This document shows positions 11,150 through 23,166 of a stretch of 64,000 bases of DNA, piece after piece. Where the stretch lies: positions 1,116,001 to 1,180,000 of the forward strand of contig OU015569.1 in NCBI GenBank assembly GCA_907165135.1, in the 5' to 3' direction. Both the position numbers and the translations under genes were made by a program. The notes beneath the pieces are model-generated. The model was given only the letters and a program-made list of their open reading frames with translations. It was not told the DNA's origin and made no database searches. This DNA is from Oikopleura dioica (taxonomy: Eukaryota > Chordata > Appendicularia > Copelata > Oikopleuridae). How positions within the stretch are numbered: position 1 is the stretch's first letter; each line of letters opens with the position of its first letter.

Positions 11150-14100
11150 TTAGTTCTTTTGGGTGGAGAGCGTGTCCAGAGTGTTTTGAAGGGTTTCGGA
11201 CAGGGACTTGCTGCGTAAACTCGTCAACCAGGAGCCTGCGCGGTCGACACCAGACGTTATCGCCTCCTCAACCATCCGCCCACTGGAGGAACCCTGCAGC
11301 GTGGATGTGAGGCGCAACTTTAGGTCAGAAAAAGGGTTGATAGGCGGCACATGAGCAGGGTGTTCTGTCATATTGTCGTGAAACGAGGGCTAGTAAATAA
11401 GAAAGTTAAATTGAGACGGAAACACAAAGGTACTCTAATACCTTTGAGCTGAATCTCCAAACTTTGTGGCAGCGAGTTTTTGTGAAGGAATCGACGAACA
11501 TGCGCCCATAATCATCTTTGTGCTTCGAATCTGAAGTCATGGAAGCCGAGAGCAAGCCGATAAGGTATTGACGGAACTGTGAGCGGATCCAGGAGTCGGA
11601 ACCCTCCCAGGTTGCGCTGCCATCGTTACTGTCCAGCACCAGGAGGAGATTGTCGACAAAGCGTAGGTCTGCTTGTGTGAGTTTGCAAATGCGTTCGATT
11701 TTGGGGTCCCGGTAATTGATTTCGCCCTGGCCGTCGATTTCCACGAGTACATCGGATAGGTGTTTTTGCGCTATAAAACCGTGTTAAAAATTAATTCTTT
11801 TTTAGTTCAAAGAAGATATTATTCTAGCGACTGCACCTCTGAAAAGAACATTTGATGACGCGGCCGTGAAGCCAGAATGAAAATTGATATCGAGCAAGAG
11901 CGAATGCTGTTGAAGACAACAGTACGGCATCAAAAGATAATTGCCAGTGAAAATCGCCAGGGGAAAGCCAAACTCGTCGATTTTCAGAGGATTCTCGGGA
12001 ATTGACTGAAAATTGCGTTGGCGGGACAAGAACAAGGACTGTCTTGTGTTCACCTCTGGATTCGGGTCTTCTCGCGGAGGTGTTGGCAAGTCGAGCACCA
12101 GCGAGCCGAAACCGGCGACTTCGTGCAACCCAGGATCCTCCAAGCCAGAGGCGTTGTCAAAATTGTCCTCGTCGTCTAAGTCGACCATTTCGACTTCTAT
12201 GAGGTCTTTGAGCAGATGACTTCCGCGCCGGCCAAGTTTCGTTAGCCCGACGGTAATGTGGTCCAAAATAGGCGATCGAATTTGTTCTGAATAAGCTTTA
12301 GTAACAAATCGAGATCGGGAAATATAGAGTGGAAACAGTGGCCCTCCTTAGTTTAGTTTGGCCCCTTCCCCTATTTTCCCTGACCTATTCTCTCTTTCCT
12401 GTTTCTCACCTCAACATCGGCGCTTATAACCACGCCGCTTCTTCTCTCTCTGTACACTTTTACCAGTTACCACAACCACAACCATCTCATCACACCAATA
12501 AACTACACTTTTTACCATGAGTTCCGACGTTTATCTTCCCATTATATACTTGTGAACATTCGGTTGTTAGTTAGTTATCCTCTCATTCCGACCAATGTTT
12601 CCACAATATATAGTGGTGACTGAATAAACCTGATACGAACGACCATTCCCCGAAGAGAACAAAAAAAATAGAGGATAACGAAAATGCAATAACTACGGAT
12701 TCTACAACAATAAAGCAACAACAACTCCAACTTCATCTCATTATTCTTCACACCCGCCCCCTACCCCGATTTCTGACATCTACTACAACATCTCCGACTA
12801 CGACTACAAAAACAACTACTACTACCTCCACAAAAAAAACTTTCTTCTGCAACGACTACGAGTACAATCACAACAACTACAAATACCTTTTCAACAACAA
12901 CTTTATCTACCACTTATGACGTCAAGACAAAAACAAAACTTGGGTGCAACCCAAAACGACTACAACTACGTTTACGATGTTAGTTCCGATACCAAAGCAA
13001 CGATGCCGAACGAAATCGCTGAAAAGAATCATCTTTAAAACGATGGCCACAACATCGCACCTAACGTTACTAGCTTTCGCGACTATTAACTTCGGGTAGA
13101 TCCGGGCGCCTTACTTCTCATCATTTCCCTAGGGCGTGGAACAGATGACGTTTTCGATCTTAGACGCACCGCCGGTCTCATTCTTTTAATTATTATTCTT
13201 TAGGATCCGCCAGTTTACTTTATTCGACAATTTTGTTTTCGCGTATCTAACCTAACTCAGCCACCTAAACCTTATTTCTTATCTTATATTTTTAATTTTT
13301 TATCTCTAGTTCCCTTTATACAGCTCTTTTAAAGGGGGGAGAGGATGCATACACACTTTCAATAATTGTCAGCATGTATTTTAATCATAGACGAGTGATG
13401 AGCTTAAAGTCCCTACCGTATTCGAGGGGCGTGTACCTAGCCGAGGCTCGCAGATTTAATTGTGATTAAATTTACCTCTGCTGCAATTTTCAACCCTTTT
13501 CGATGACAAGTCGACCATTTTCCGCGGCCACTGCACGGCCCCCTTTTCCTACTCAACCTACCGATCCCTGTTCGATCGCCACTCAACGATTATGCATTCT
13601 CATACGAACCGATAATTGAGCTTGACAAAGAGTATTTTTGATTAACCCTTTCCGATTTCCAATTACAATTTTACACACACTCAATATTCCACTAAGTCTA
13701 CTCATTTCACGAATTTCCTACCGGAATTTCGCTCTTTTTTGTCCAAGGGAGGGATATAGAGTGGAAACAGTGGCCCTCCTTAGTTTAGTTTGGCCCCTTC
13801 CCCTATTTTCCCTGACCTATTCTCTCTTTCCTGTTTCCTGTTTCTCACCTCAACATCGGCGCTTATAACCACGCCGCTTCTTCTCTCTCTGTACACTTTT
13901 ACCAGTTACCACAACCACAACCATCTCATCACACCAATAAACTACACTTTTTACCATGAGTTCCGACGTTTATCTTCCCATTATATACTTGTGAACATTC
14001 GGTTGTTAGTTAGTTATCCTCTCATTCCGACCAATGTTTCCACAATATAGGAAATTTGTCTGAATGTTGAATTTACCGGATGTTGAGCGCTTAGAGAGCG

Positions 14101-15496
14101 TAAAAACTTCGTCGTTGTTGATTTCGGTCATGTCAGGCTCTGAGCTCCGCCGCGGGGGAGGATTGTCATTTCTGTCCGTAGCGGTTGCAGGCCTATCAAC
14201 GCAAGCATAGTAAAGCCCCTCTTCGATCATATTCGGGAAGAGAGAAACGAGACTCAGAATTGTGCTACCAATTCCGTCCGCGTCGCCGAAGAAAATATTT
14301 CTCTTTTCAAGCAGCAGCAGTTTGAAAAGAAGGAGAGTTCTGTGACGAAATTTCTGCAGAAGTGATCGAACAGACAAGTCGGCGAGGCACATTTCGGGCG
14401 TCCACCCTTGCACCGACATATTCACTTGCTGGTACAATTCTTCCAAAATCGACACCTAAAGAGAGACTTGTCAAATTTTGAAAATTAAAAAAAATCTCTA
14501 GAACAGGTCCTGCGCTGGCCTGTTTTTCATTTTAGTCACTTCACTTCAAGGAGTTTTAAAGTCCGAAGCGCACGATAAAGAGGTAATTTTGTGCATAGTT
14601 TTCAGTAAATAAAGTTAATTTTTGATTCAGGTTACCAACCGAGGAAAAGCAAAAAGCCGAAGCGAAAGACGCGGCTCTTAAACATGTTGTACACCAGAAA
14701 AACAGATGTACTCGAAGATGTTAGTGATAATCTAACAGATTGAAAGCCCTTCATGAAATGAAGATCACTCTGAATTCTGTCCAAGCCTGAATAAAATCAA
14801 TTTCCTTTCACCCCATTTCCAACAATTATCGCTTTTGCAAATAAAAAAGGCGATAATTGATTCGTGTCTTAGCGTTTTGCAGGGTACAACGCAGGTTTTT
14901 CTATTATGGAATCAAGGAGGAGTTTATTACCTGACTAAAGTCGCGTTCTTGAAAGAAAGCTTCAGAAACCATCTCCAGCTTTGCTTTCAAAACTCCAAAG
15001 AGAGGCACGCGCGAGATAATCAAAACCGATCTGAAAATTGTCGATGAAGATAATTTCTTTGTGGTTCTGCGGTTACTTTTGGACGGTCTCGCGGCATACA
15101 TCGGCAGTCTTGACTTTCAGCTTTTCTGTTTCAATTTGTCGGTAACAGGAGACGCCGAAGACACACCTGTCGCTGCCTGGCAGAGGGAGGAGGAAGTAGG
15201 AGCTGTCAGTTTCGTGGTGGTGAGCGCCGTCGGGCAGCGCCAAAGCAGGCAAGGACTTCCACTCGGGCGGCAGTGCTGACGAGCTGTGCGCCTGGCCAGC
15301 AACTAAGGGCGGGTAGGAATACTCGAGAATCGTACCTTTCTAATCGTAGAATTAGTCACATCACTTTCAAAATAGAAATATGCAAAATTTGACCTACTTT
15401 GTGATGAAAGCCCACGATAGCCACGTGCATGATTATGTTGGTCTCTTCCGATTTCGCTCCTTCATTTTCGAGAAGGTCGCTTTCCGAATCATTCAT
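11150..15496 (-). CDS. AVL9: Late secretory pathway protein AVL9
   Basis: AVL9 is a DENN-like protein that acts in exocytic traffic and cell polarity. Joined minus-strand exons start MNDSESDLLENEGAKSEE at 15496 and continue through IIMHVAIVGFHHK, KGTILEYSYPPLVAG, LPALALPDGAHHH and CVFGVSCYRQIE, all signature AVL9 segments. ISRVPLFGVLKAKLEMV, FRHRTLLLFKLLLLEKRN, LSLVSLFPNMIEEGL, DEFGFPLAIFTGNYLLMPY and LTQADLRFVDNLL follow, and the protein ends TLDTLSTQKN. The total of about 650 residues agrees with human AVL9. Exon order and reading frames are intact. The intron at about 12290-14078 is abnormally long because it contains an LTR element of opposite orientation; without it the intron would be about 63 bp. 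The start codon follows a TTTTTCTGAAG acceptor, consistent with trans-splicing. Confidence 0.92.
12323..12610 (+). repeat. 5' LTR (288 bp)
   Basis: It begins TATAGAGTGGAAACAGTGG and ends CCAATGTTTCCACAATATA, so its termini form a short imperfect inverted repeat. It lacks one 7 bp CCTGTTT unit present in the 3' copy and otherwise appears identical by eye. Confidence 0.88.
13755..14049 (+). repeat. 3' LTR (295 bp)
   Basis: Second copy of the terminal repeat, preceded directly by the polypurine tract. It differs from the 5' LTR by a tandem 7 bp CCTGTTT duplication; near identity of the two LTRs implies a recent insertion. Confidence 0.88.
14543..14790 (+). pseudogene. Coding-like plus-strand fragment inside an AVL9 intron
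   Basis: On the strand opposite AVL9, two segments read as protein around a GT..AG gap: ..LQGVLKSEAHDKE, then LPTEEKQKAEAKDAALKH.., followed after a frame break near 14722 by LKALHEMKITLNSVQA and a stop, with AATAAA 4 bp further on. No upstream ATG is visible and the frame break is too short to be an intron. It looks like the remains of, or the 3' end of, a small nested gene. I do not recognise the protein. Confidence 0.3.
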
Positions 15497-15863
15497 TCTT
15501 CAGAAAAATATATTATATCTTATCGTGTTGACCGGATCAATAAACCAAGAGATAAAAAATATATTTTTAAACACTTATTACGTATAATATTTTTTATTAC
15601 GGATGTGAACTTCCGTTAACGCAGTGGTTGGTTACTAGCCCTCGGAATGGCAAGAATAAATGAAGATATTGATAGACTTCGTAATTGGCTAATCGGTAAT
15701 TGAAGGCAGTTGTGGTATTTCAGAAGACGTAAATTGAACTATAGCAAGAAACAAATTTCGCATAAATATCTATGTACAAAAACTGGGTTTGATAACTTTA
15801 CAATACAGCTAAAGGAAGGTAAGTGGGTGGCAGAATTTTTCAATTTTTAATTCGAAGTAGATT
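15497..15863. other. Intergenic region between AVL9 and TDRD9
   Basis: 367 bp between same-strand genes, AT-rich around 15540-15610. No open frame of coding character is visible. It is longer than the gaps typical of the operons in this window, so AVL9 may have its own promoter here. Confidence 0.35.
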
Positions 15864-18800
15864 TTACTTCTTTGCATTTTCCGTCGTCGGTTTCCAGGCA
15901 GTTTGATTTGCGGCATCAATTTCTTCCTGTTTTTTTCGTTCCTTTTCTTTCTCCTCTTCTCGCTTTTTCCTGTAGAGAATTCGATCGTAAGAAGGCCATG
16001 CCTTCGGCTTCTTCGGATTCTTTTCCTAAAAATTGTTAAGAAATGCTCAATAACCTCCTGTTTATCTTACCCATAATTTCTTGAAGACGGGAGATTTGGT
16101 TTGCTTGGGAATCGAGAGATATTGCCGCAAAAGTCTTCTATTGTTCTTTTGAAATTGCTCGATCTCTTTCATCCTTTTGAAGCGGTGATCTTTCTTCGCC
16201 ATTGTTCCGGCAGCGTAGTCGATGTTATCTCTCAGCTCGTTGATGATGTCGATATCTTCCTCTAGAATTTCCGCCTTCAGGAGCTGCTGGACATCGTACT
16301 CTGGAAAGAGCTGGTGTAGATGTGCCTCTTTGAGGCGTTCGTAGTGCTCATCAGTTTTGCCTCGTCGAACAAGACCACTTCCAGCGACGTAGCTGACAAA
16401 TGGATAGGGCTCGAAATCCTTGCCTTCGCGGCCCGGATGAATGTAGTGATTTGTGTCCCGCTTCTCTATCTTCGCCGTATCATCTTTAGGGTCACATGAT
16501 CTTCTGACATGATAAAGGGGACTGTACAATGCATGAAGGAAGAACAAACATTCTGGGATATCAGAGAAGAGGGTTGTAAGTCTCGGCTGGATGTTGTCAC
16601 GGTGCATTTCTACCATGTTCCCAAGAAGAACTGTCTGCCGAGCTTCTTCTGGTGTCTCGATACAGATCACAGAGTTGATAGAGCTTGCCTTCGTCTTGAT
16701 ATTATATGCTTGGGCACATTCGAAAACTGGCATAGCTTCGTACACCAGTGGACTGAACGGCCCCTCTACTCTCGTTGTCCCATCTGGGTAACCTTCTCGA
16801 ATGCAGAGCTTCTCCCTCTTCAACTCGAACGTGTCTTCTACGCCGAACATCAATGTTCCATCTTGGAACCTCGTCTTTCTTTCGCCGATATCTTCCAATT
16901 CGACGACATCGATATCGTCCTTGTAGTCACCTGGCTTTTTTCTAGGGCGATCGGGAACTTCTTTCGTCCATCTGAATTGATTCTTTTTCTTTTCGGATTT
17001 CGGCTTAGCGGGCGTCGACGCTCCATCGGATGCAATCGGAGTTGAGCCTTTTCCACTGTCAGTCCCCAATTCCTTTTTGGTCGGTGTTTCTTTGGTGGTG
17101 TCGCTTTTCGTTTCTACTGGACCGGGGGTGCTGTTGCCGCTGTCCTTGGATTCCTCTTCATTGATCCTTTTTTTCGTATCATCCGCTGGGTCCGTTTTCT
17201 TCTTGTTCTTCTGGGGCTCTGTTTTGTCGGCTTCCTTCTTGCGTTCCTTCTCCTCCTCGACCCCTTTCTTTTCAACGAACAGACCTTCGAGGCATTCGGC
17301 TTCAATAAGAACAGGGTTGGGCTTCTTCTTTGGCAGCGACTTTTGAATTTTCTCCCGGCCTCTCCACTCCCAAGACGCTTCGATGTCCAAGAAGTTATCG
17401 TCGATTCTACGGCCGAATCCTTCTTTGATATAGTAGTCAGCAAAACTGATTCCGCTCAACGTGTAAACGTCGGCGAGGATGACTGGCTTCGTTGATTTGG
17501 TGCTGAAGACGTTGACCAAAATTCCTGAGTCTCGGTCCACAAGCTGCTGAAGATATCTCTTCGGGGCGGCCGGTATCTGACGAAATCCTCTAATTTTGAT
17601 TTCCATAGCAAGATTCGGCTCACTCCTGGTAAATTCCATTTCTGGCGTTTTTGGAATCTCTAGGAGATCCTTCTTTGGCACATACTCAATGTTACCATAG
17701 TCGACAAATCTTACGTAAGCTTGTTCTTCCTTGTCGCCTCCTTTCTTTATGTCGGCTTGAAGCACTACGCATCGGTCGTACTGGAGGTCATAATGACCAT
17801 CTACTCGATGCGGAGCGAGGTATCGTTCATAATCTTTGATGTCGGATTGCAGCTTCTTGAGAGCCACTCCGCCCCGTCGTTCTCGTCTCTTCTTTGTTTT
17901 GACGTGTTTCTCGATTTCTTCTTGGATTTTCTCGTAGATCCATTCGTAACCTTGCTGGATGACCCACAAAGTCTCTAGGTTATCGTTCCACGTAACTCTG
18001 GCGCGAAATTCACTTCCACCTCCTGTGTCGGACTTGGTCAAGACTCGTTCATATCCGTTTTGATGCATGAACTTGACAGAATATACTTGATCTCTGTTGT
18101 ATTTGAATGGACCATTTTCCTTCTTCTGTTCCTTCTGGGCGTAGTACTGCTCTCGACGGATGATATTGTTATTCTCGTCGAGAACAACGGGCATTCCACA
18201 GTTTTTCTCCAGCTCTTCGATTTCTCTTCGTTCAAGGTAGTCTCCACATGCGTAGAATTCCTGGAAATCCTTGTTTCCATGTCCAGGTACTCCGTTTCGC
18301 TTGGCACGGGCCTTTTTTAAAGCATGCACCACTGCCTTGTTTACTTTTCGGTTCGGATCTCCTGCATTACGAAGCTCCCGATCATGCACTTCTATCATTT
18401 GGCGATGTACTCGACCTGAAAACGAGTATATTTACTTACAGTTTTATGGACTGATACTGACCGAGGTAGTCGTAGAGAGTGTTCGTATTATCAGCCTCAA
18501 AGACAATGAAGATCTTGTTCCCGTGGCAGATGACATTCTTGACATATCCGCACGACGAGTGATACTGGCATTTGATGTGTTTTGCCACGGCCCGAGCTTC
18601 TACTTCTGGCGGACATACGAAGTGGATCGTGTTTAGCGGGTTTAGGATTTGGCTGTCCGTAAGCTTCATTTCTTGAAGGCTAAAAATATAAAATAGACTA
18701 TTAAAAGAAGAGTTTACTTACTTGTGATGATTTTTTCCTTCATTTTGTAAATGTGCGGGAAGGCGCCAGCGGCAATGATCACTTTTATGATCTGGTGATG

Positions 18801-21697
18801 TAGTTCTTCTAGATAGGCACTGCATGTAGTTTTACATAAGATTACTCGGTAACTGAGTCTCAAATTGAGTTTCAAATACCGTATAAAAGAGGTAATATGT
18901 AATGAGAGACGAGTACCCTTCCTAATTTCAAATTGCCGATCATGTCGGCGCGCTGCTGTGCAATGTCAGCATCAGAAAGATTTCCGATAAGAAAACCGGA
19001 TGATTCCATTCGGTCTTTTATTTCATCAATCATCACGTGCATCTCTCTCACAGCCTTCTGATTAATGCCGAAATCTTTGCACCACTGGACTTCTTCATTG
19101 ACTGTTTCGAAAAGAGCATTAGAATTCAGCCAAGATTTCGGAGGGCGCATGTTCCTTGATCTTCGACGAACCTAAAATGTGAGGTTAAAAGTGTTCTAGT
19201 ACAACTGGAGTGCTCACATTTGGGTCGAGGTTGCAGTACGATGTGGACATCTTTCCATACCACTTCAAAAAGGCGTTCATAATGGCAATTGGATCGGATT
19301 GGGAGCCACAGGCCCAGTAGGTTTTAGCCTTGAAATTCTCCGAATTTTGGAGATTAACGTTCGTGTCTTCGAGCCAAAAGCCTTCCTGGCTGATTCCCGC
19401 AGCAAGAATAATGCCTTCGTAGGTGAAGCCGAAGAGGTATGCGTAGTAAAGCATCCTTGTGACTTCAATCTCCATTGGCATTATTGTCATCAGATGTCCA
19501 AGCGGCGTCAGGTCGCCATCGCCTTCGGCCTCTCCCTTGATCGGCCAAATTGTATCTCGAGTGTATCCGCCGGCTGAGACGTTCTCTGATGGGCAGCTCT
19601 CCGGAAATCGTGTCAAGGCGCCCAGTAGCTTCAAGCTCTGCACGGCAAAGTTGACATCAAGGTCTTTTGGCTTTAGAGAGGATTATATTTTCAGTCTGAA
19701 GGGAATATATAGAAGATCTATCAAACTGTTATGAAAAATCAGAAAATATCTATCCTTTCCTTTGCACACGTCTTTTGAATGAAGTCTTCGGGGCGCATGT
19801 TTGGATAGAATGTTTTCCCCAGGAGAATGAAATTCTCAAGGCGAGAGATCATGATCTCTGGTGTGACGGCGCGCTTCATTTCTTCTTTCATAAATTTTTT
19901 CGTAACCAGTCGGAACGCAAATCCCGGCTGAGTTCTTCCTGCTCTTCCGGATCGTTGGTCCGAGTTCTCTTCTGATGTCCAAATTGGAATCAGCTGCTCG
20001 AGGTTGGTTTGCTTGTCTCGGATCTTTCTTTTCGAGAGGCAAAAGTCGATGACGTAGACGACATCCGGAATTGTGATCGAGCTCTCACAAATATTCGTGC
20101 TCAGGATTATCTTTCGTCGTCCTCGAGCAGGGGGTGAGAGCATTTTCTTTTCTTCGGCTTGATCACGAGGGAGCATTGAGTGTGCTCTGTAGATGTCCAT
20201 GTTGGCGAAATCGAGTTTCTTATAAGCCTTGATCGCACTGAACACTCGGTTGATCTCTGCAAGTCCAGGACAGAAGACCAAAACTGATCCCTTTTCTTCC
20301 TTCTTTTGCTTTTTCTCGTAGAGGTCGATGTGCTCCAGTAATCCGACGAATGTTTTGATCGATTCATCCCTCAGATCAGCAACTCCGACGTTGCTGGAGA
20401 ACTCACGAATACATCTTTGTGCTCTTCTGTCTACAATGTACGGGGTGAATCCTCGAACGGACTCGGCGTTGTCGTCGCGCAGGTCGTCGAGGAAATACTG
20501 CTGAACTGGAAATGCGCGGCTCCTGACATCCACCAGTATAGGGCTGAAGTTCTGAAAACAGAACTGAATAGGGATCGCCAAAAAGGTTTACTTACTCGAA
20601 AGTATCTTTGGTATACTCCCGTCTCCACCGTCGCCGACATGATTATGACTTTGATATTTTTGTTTCGCTCGAGTACGTCCTTTGCGAGTAAAAGGACCAT
20701 TTCTATGTCCATATCGCGCTCATGGACCTCGTCGATGATGAGATGCGTGATGTTGTCCAGGCTTCGGTTTGTTCGGACGATTTGTAGGGCACATCCACTG
20801 GTCATGTAGGTGATTCGGGTGTCCTTGCTCACGCATTTGTCTAGAAGAAAGAATGTTATCCTTTATTATAAAAATTTTGCTGAACAGAGGAAATGAGTAT
20901 ACCTAAGCCGACTTTGTAGCCGATCAACCCGCCAACTTCTGAGCGGCATCTCCATTCGCGGGTTTGCGAGACATGTCGGGCGATGGAGGTTGCAGCTATT
21001 CTACGCGGCTGCGTCACCCATATATTGCACATTCTTGACCTTCGGTAGTCTCGATTTTGCGCGATATGGTCTAGGATGTATAATGGCACTAAGGTTGTCT
21101 TTCCACAGCCAGTTTCGCCCTTGATAATCGTAACTCGGCTGGATGGTTTGTCAAAGATGGCCTCCATGATCTCGTTTTTCTTTGTCGCGATGGGAAATAT
21201 TTCTGCTGATTTCTCGCGGAATGGGTAGTACTTCCGGTAGATATTCTTGTATTCCGCCTCCGTCTTGAGTACTTCGTCCAGCTCCGCCACCTTCTTGATT
21301 CCTACGCTTCCTGGTACACTGCTTCCCATTGCCGTGTAATTGTAGGAGGCGGAGTCTTCATCCCCCGAGATTTCGCCCTGAAAAATGAATTTAAAGAATC
21401 CTTCTGATAAATAAAACTTACGTGATTGACCGCCTCTTCTAGCCCCGAGTATTTATTTTCTTTTATTTTGGACTCGTCTTCTGAATCCTCATCGCATAGT
21501 GTGGATCTCGCCCCATGCGACGAAGCTGTTCGCCTGGTCACCACAGATGATCCGGTGACTCTGGATGATACTGATCGTTCATCCTCGTCTTTTCTCTTGG
21601 CTGGCTTGGTTTCTTTCTTCCTTGGTTCACTCTTCTCTGACCTCGCCTTGATTGAGGCAAAATCGGCGAACGCATCCGAGTCCGAATCCGAGTTCAT
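15864..21697 (-). CDS. TDRD9: TDRD9/Spindle-E-type RNA helicase with Tudor domain
   Basis: TDRD9 works in the germline piRNA pathway that silences transposons. After a Ser/Asp/Glu-rich N-terminus, the DExH helicase core shows GETGCGKTT (Walker A), TQPRRIAA, a DEVHERD motif II, SAT (motif III), STNICESSIT (motif V) and QRSGRAGR (motif VI). Helicase-associated domains follow (LTPLGHLMTIMPMEIEVTRM..). The Tudor domain is in the large exon 16062-18398: AYVRFVDYGNIEYVPKKDLL, an extended Tudor core. A Lys/Glu/Thr-rich low-complexity linker of about 150 residues separates it from a conserved C-terminal region. Estimated length is about 1,750 residues, longer than vertebrate TDRD9, mainly through this linker. 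The ATG at 21697 is preferred over an upstream GTG and follows a TTTTTAAG acceptor. Confidence 0.87.
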
Positions 21698-23166
21698 TTC
21701 GATCGCCACTCTTAAAAATATAACTTGCCTTTGTCTGAAAATATCTGGCCAACCTCTTATCTTCCAAAAAAGTCGCCAAAAATTGAAAAAATCGCGAAAA
21801 ATTATAACTAAGCTTAAGCGCCAGGCGCACCCGTTTATATACGCTCATTTGAGAAGGGTTGATAATTCGTGATGGAATCCTCTCAAAGGCATTTGCCTTC
21901 TTTAGAATTACGTTTTCACGAGCAATTTGAACTGATCATCATGGCTCAAACGGATCTAAGATAGTTATCCTCTAACTTTGGGGCCCTAAGTCAAAAAGTA
22001 CTGCCTGTATAGGTATTCTAGCACTACAGTAGAAAAAGTAGTCGAAAATTCTAACAGATTACTAATGGACGAAGGTGAGAATGACTCGGTTATAAGAGAA
22101 TAAACAGAATGATACAGAGAGAGACTATTTTATGGAGAGTTTCTCTTTTTTGATTATGATTCCGAAGTAAATTGAATTTTTAAAGGAAGCCCCGAAAAAT
22201 TCGGAGCTCAGCGTTAGGCCCCAGCGTAGGCGCGCCGCGTCAATTCTCACAAAAAATCTTTCCTTTCTGAAATTCCTCGATACTGTATTTCGCTGCTTCC
22301 GCCAGAGAAGCTCTCTTACCTGATGGCAGAGAATGCTTAAGGAAAACATGCTCTTACAAAATTAAAACTAAAGTAAAATAATGGCGAAATTTTTATTTTA
22401 AAATGATAAATTCTTATACAAACTATATTTTGATGATTCGTCTTTTCGTAATTTCGGATTTATACTTTATTCAAAAACTGATCTTGCTCATATATTTTAT
22501 AATGGTTTTCGATTATGTAATTACTCTGGAATCGATAGGAAACGGCGGTCTCAGCGGGGGAGCCGAAAAATGTTGCTTTGAAAAATTCATGACTGTATCA
22601 TTTTCTCCTCTATTTTTGCTTACTCGAAAGGGAGCAAAAAGCACGCACAGTCTCCCGAGACCGCCTTCCCAGGGGAGCATCCGACGTGGCTGAGGCTGCT
22701 CTTGACGGAGAAAGCCGCCTAATTCGAGAAAAATAGAAGCTCCTGCTTTCTTTCTACCGTCAACGAATTTACCTTTAGGGTGTGCCCCTCGAATGGCGGG
22801 TTTCTTTGTTCTTGGAACAGTTTCTTGAGAACCGGGAATAATGAAAATTGAAACTCGTTTTTTTTTCATCTTGTTTCCTTGACAGTTGATTGATGGAATG
22901 AAGAGCCTTGGGTTTTACGACGTGTCGAACAAAAAATCGAGAAAGAGATTGAGACGTACTCATCAAAACTGAAATTGAAAATCAAAAGTTTTTAAGACGA
23001 AACTTCTTTAATTCAAATATCAAACGCATTTTTTACTATTTCTTTTTTTCGTTCTTTTGACTTCTGCTATCGATTTTGGAGAAAAAAGGTGGCTTTGCTG
23101 ACATTTCTATTTTGTAGAGAAGTGATGATTTGAAGTCGTTCCAAATCCAAAAAAAACAAGAAAAGC
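21698..23166. other. Divergent intergenic region TDRD9/LIS1
   Basis: About 1.47 kb between divergent genes. It is mostly AT-rich, with GC-richer patches near 22195-22240 and 22620-22720 that I could not match to a known RNA. A possible small minus-strand protein gene at about 22513-22963 is listed separately. Confidence 0.35.
22513..22963 (-). CDS. Possible small protein with mitochondrial-type N-terminus
   Basis: From ATG at 22963 the minus strand reads MSTSQSLSRFFVRHVVKPKA.., Arg/Ser-rich and without acidic residues, like a mitochondrial presequence. A second overlapping frame (..AIRGAHPKGKFVDGRKKAG..) continues to 22513, but I could not find introns that join them convincingly. No family recognised. 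It may be a spurious frame in the LIS1 upstream region. Confidence 0.22.

Larger units (their letters stand above)
12323..14049 (+). mobile_element. Non-autonomous LTR retrotransposon in AVL9 intron
   Basis: Two near-identical direct repeats (12323-12610 and 13755-14049) flank about 1.14 kb. The insertion is bounded by the 5 bp duplication GGAAA (12318-12322 and 14050-14054). A TGG-starting primer-binding-site candidate (TGGTGACTGAATAAACC, 12614) follows the left LTR, and a polypurine tract AAGGGAGGGA (13745-13754) abuts the right LTR, which fixes the plus orientation. The interior has no gag, protease, reverse transcriptase or integrase frame, so the element must have used proteins made elsewhere. 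It is antisense to AVL9. Confidence 0.9.

Noticed and set aside
16509-18636. Several plus-strand frames opposite TDRD9
   Set aside because: They mirror the minus-strand helicase/Tudor exons and have no independent similarity or splice support.
22195-22720. GC-richer patches examined as possible snRNA or SRP RNA genes
   Set aside because: No conserved U1, U2, U4, U5, U6 or SRP motifs could be matched; only generic U-rich stretches are present.
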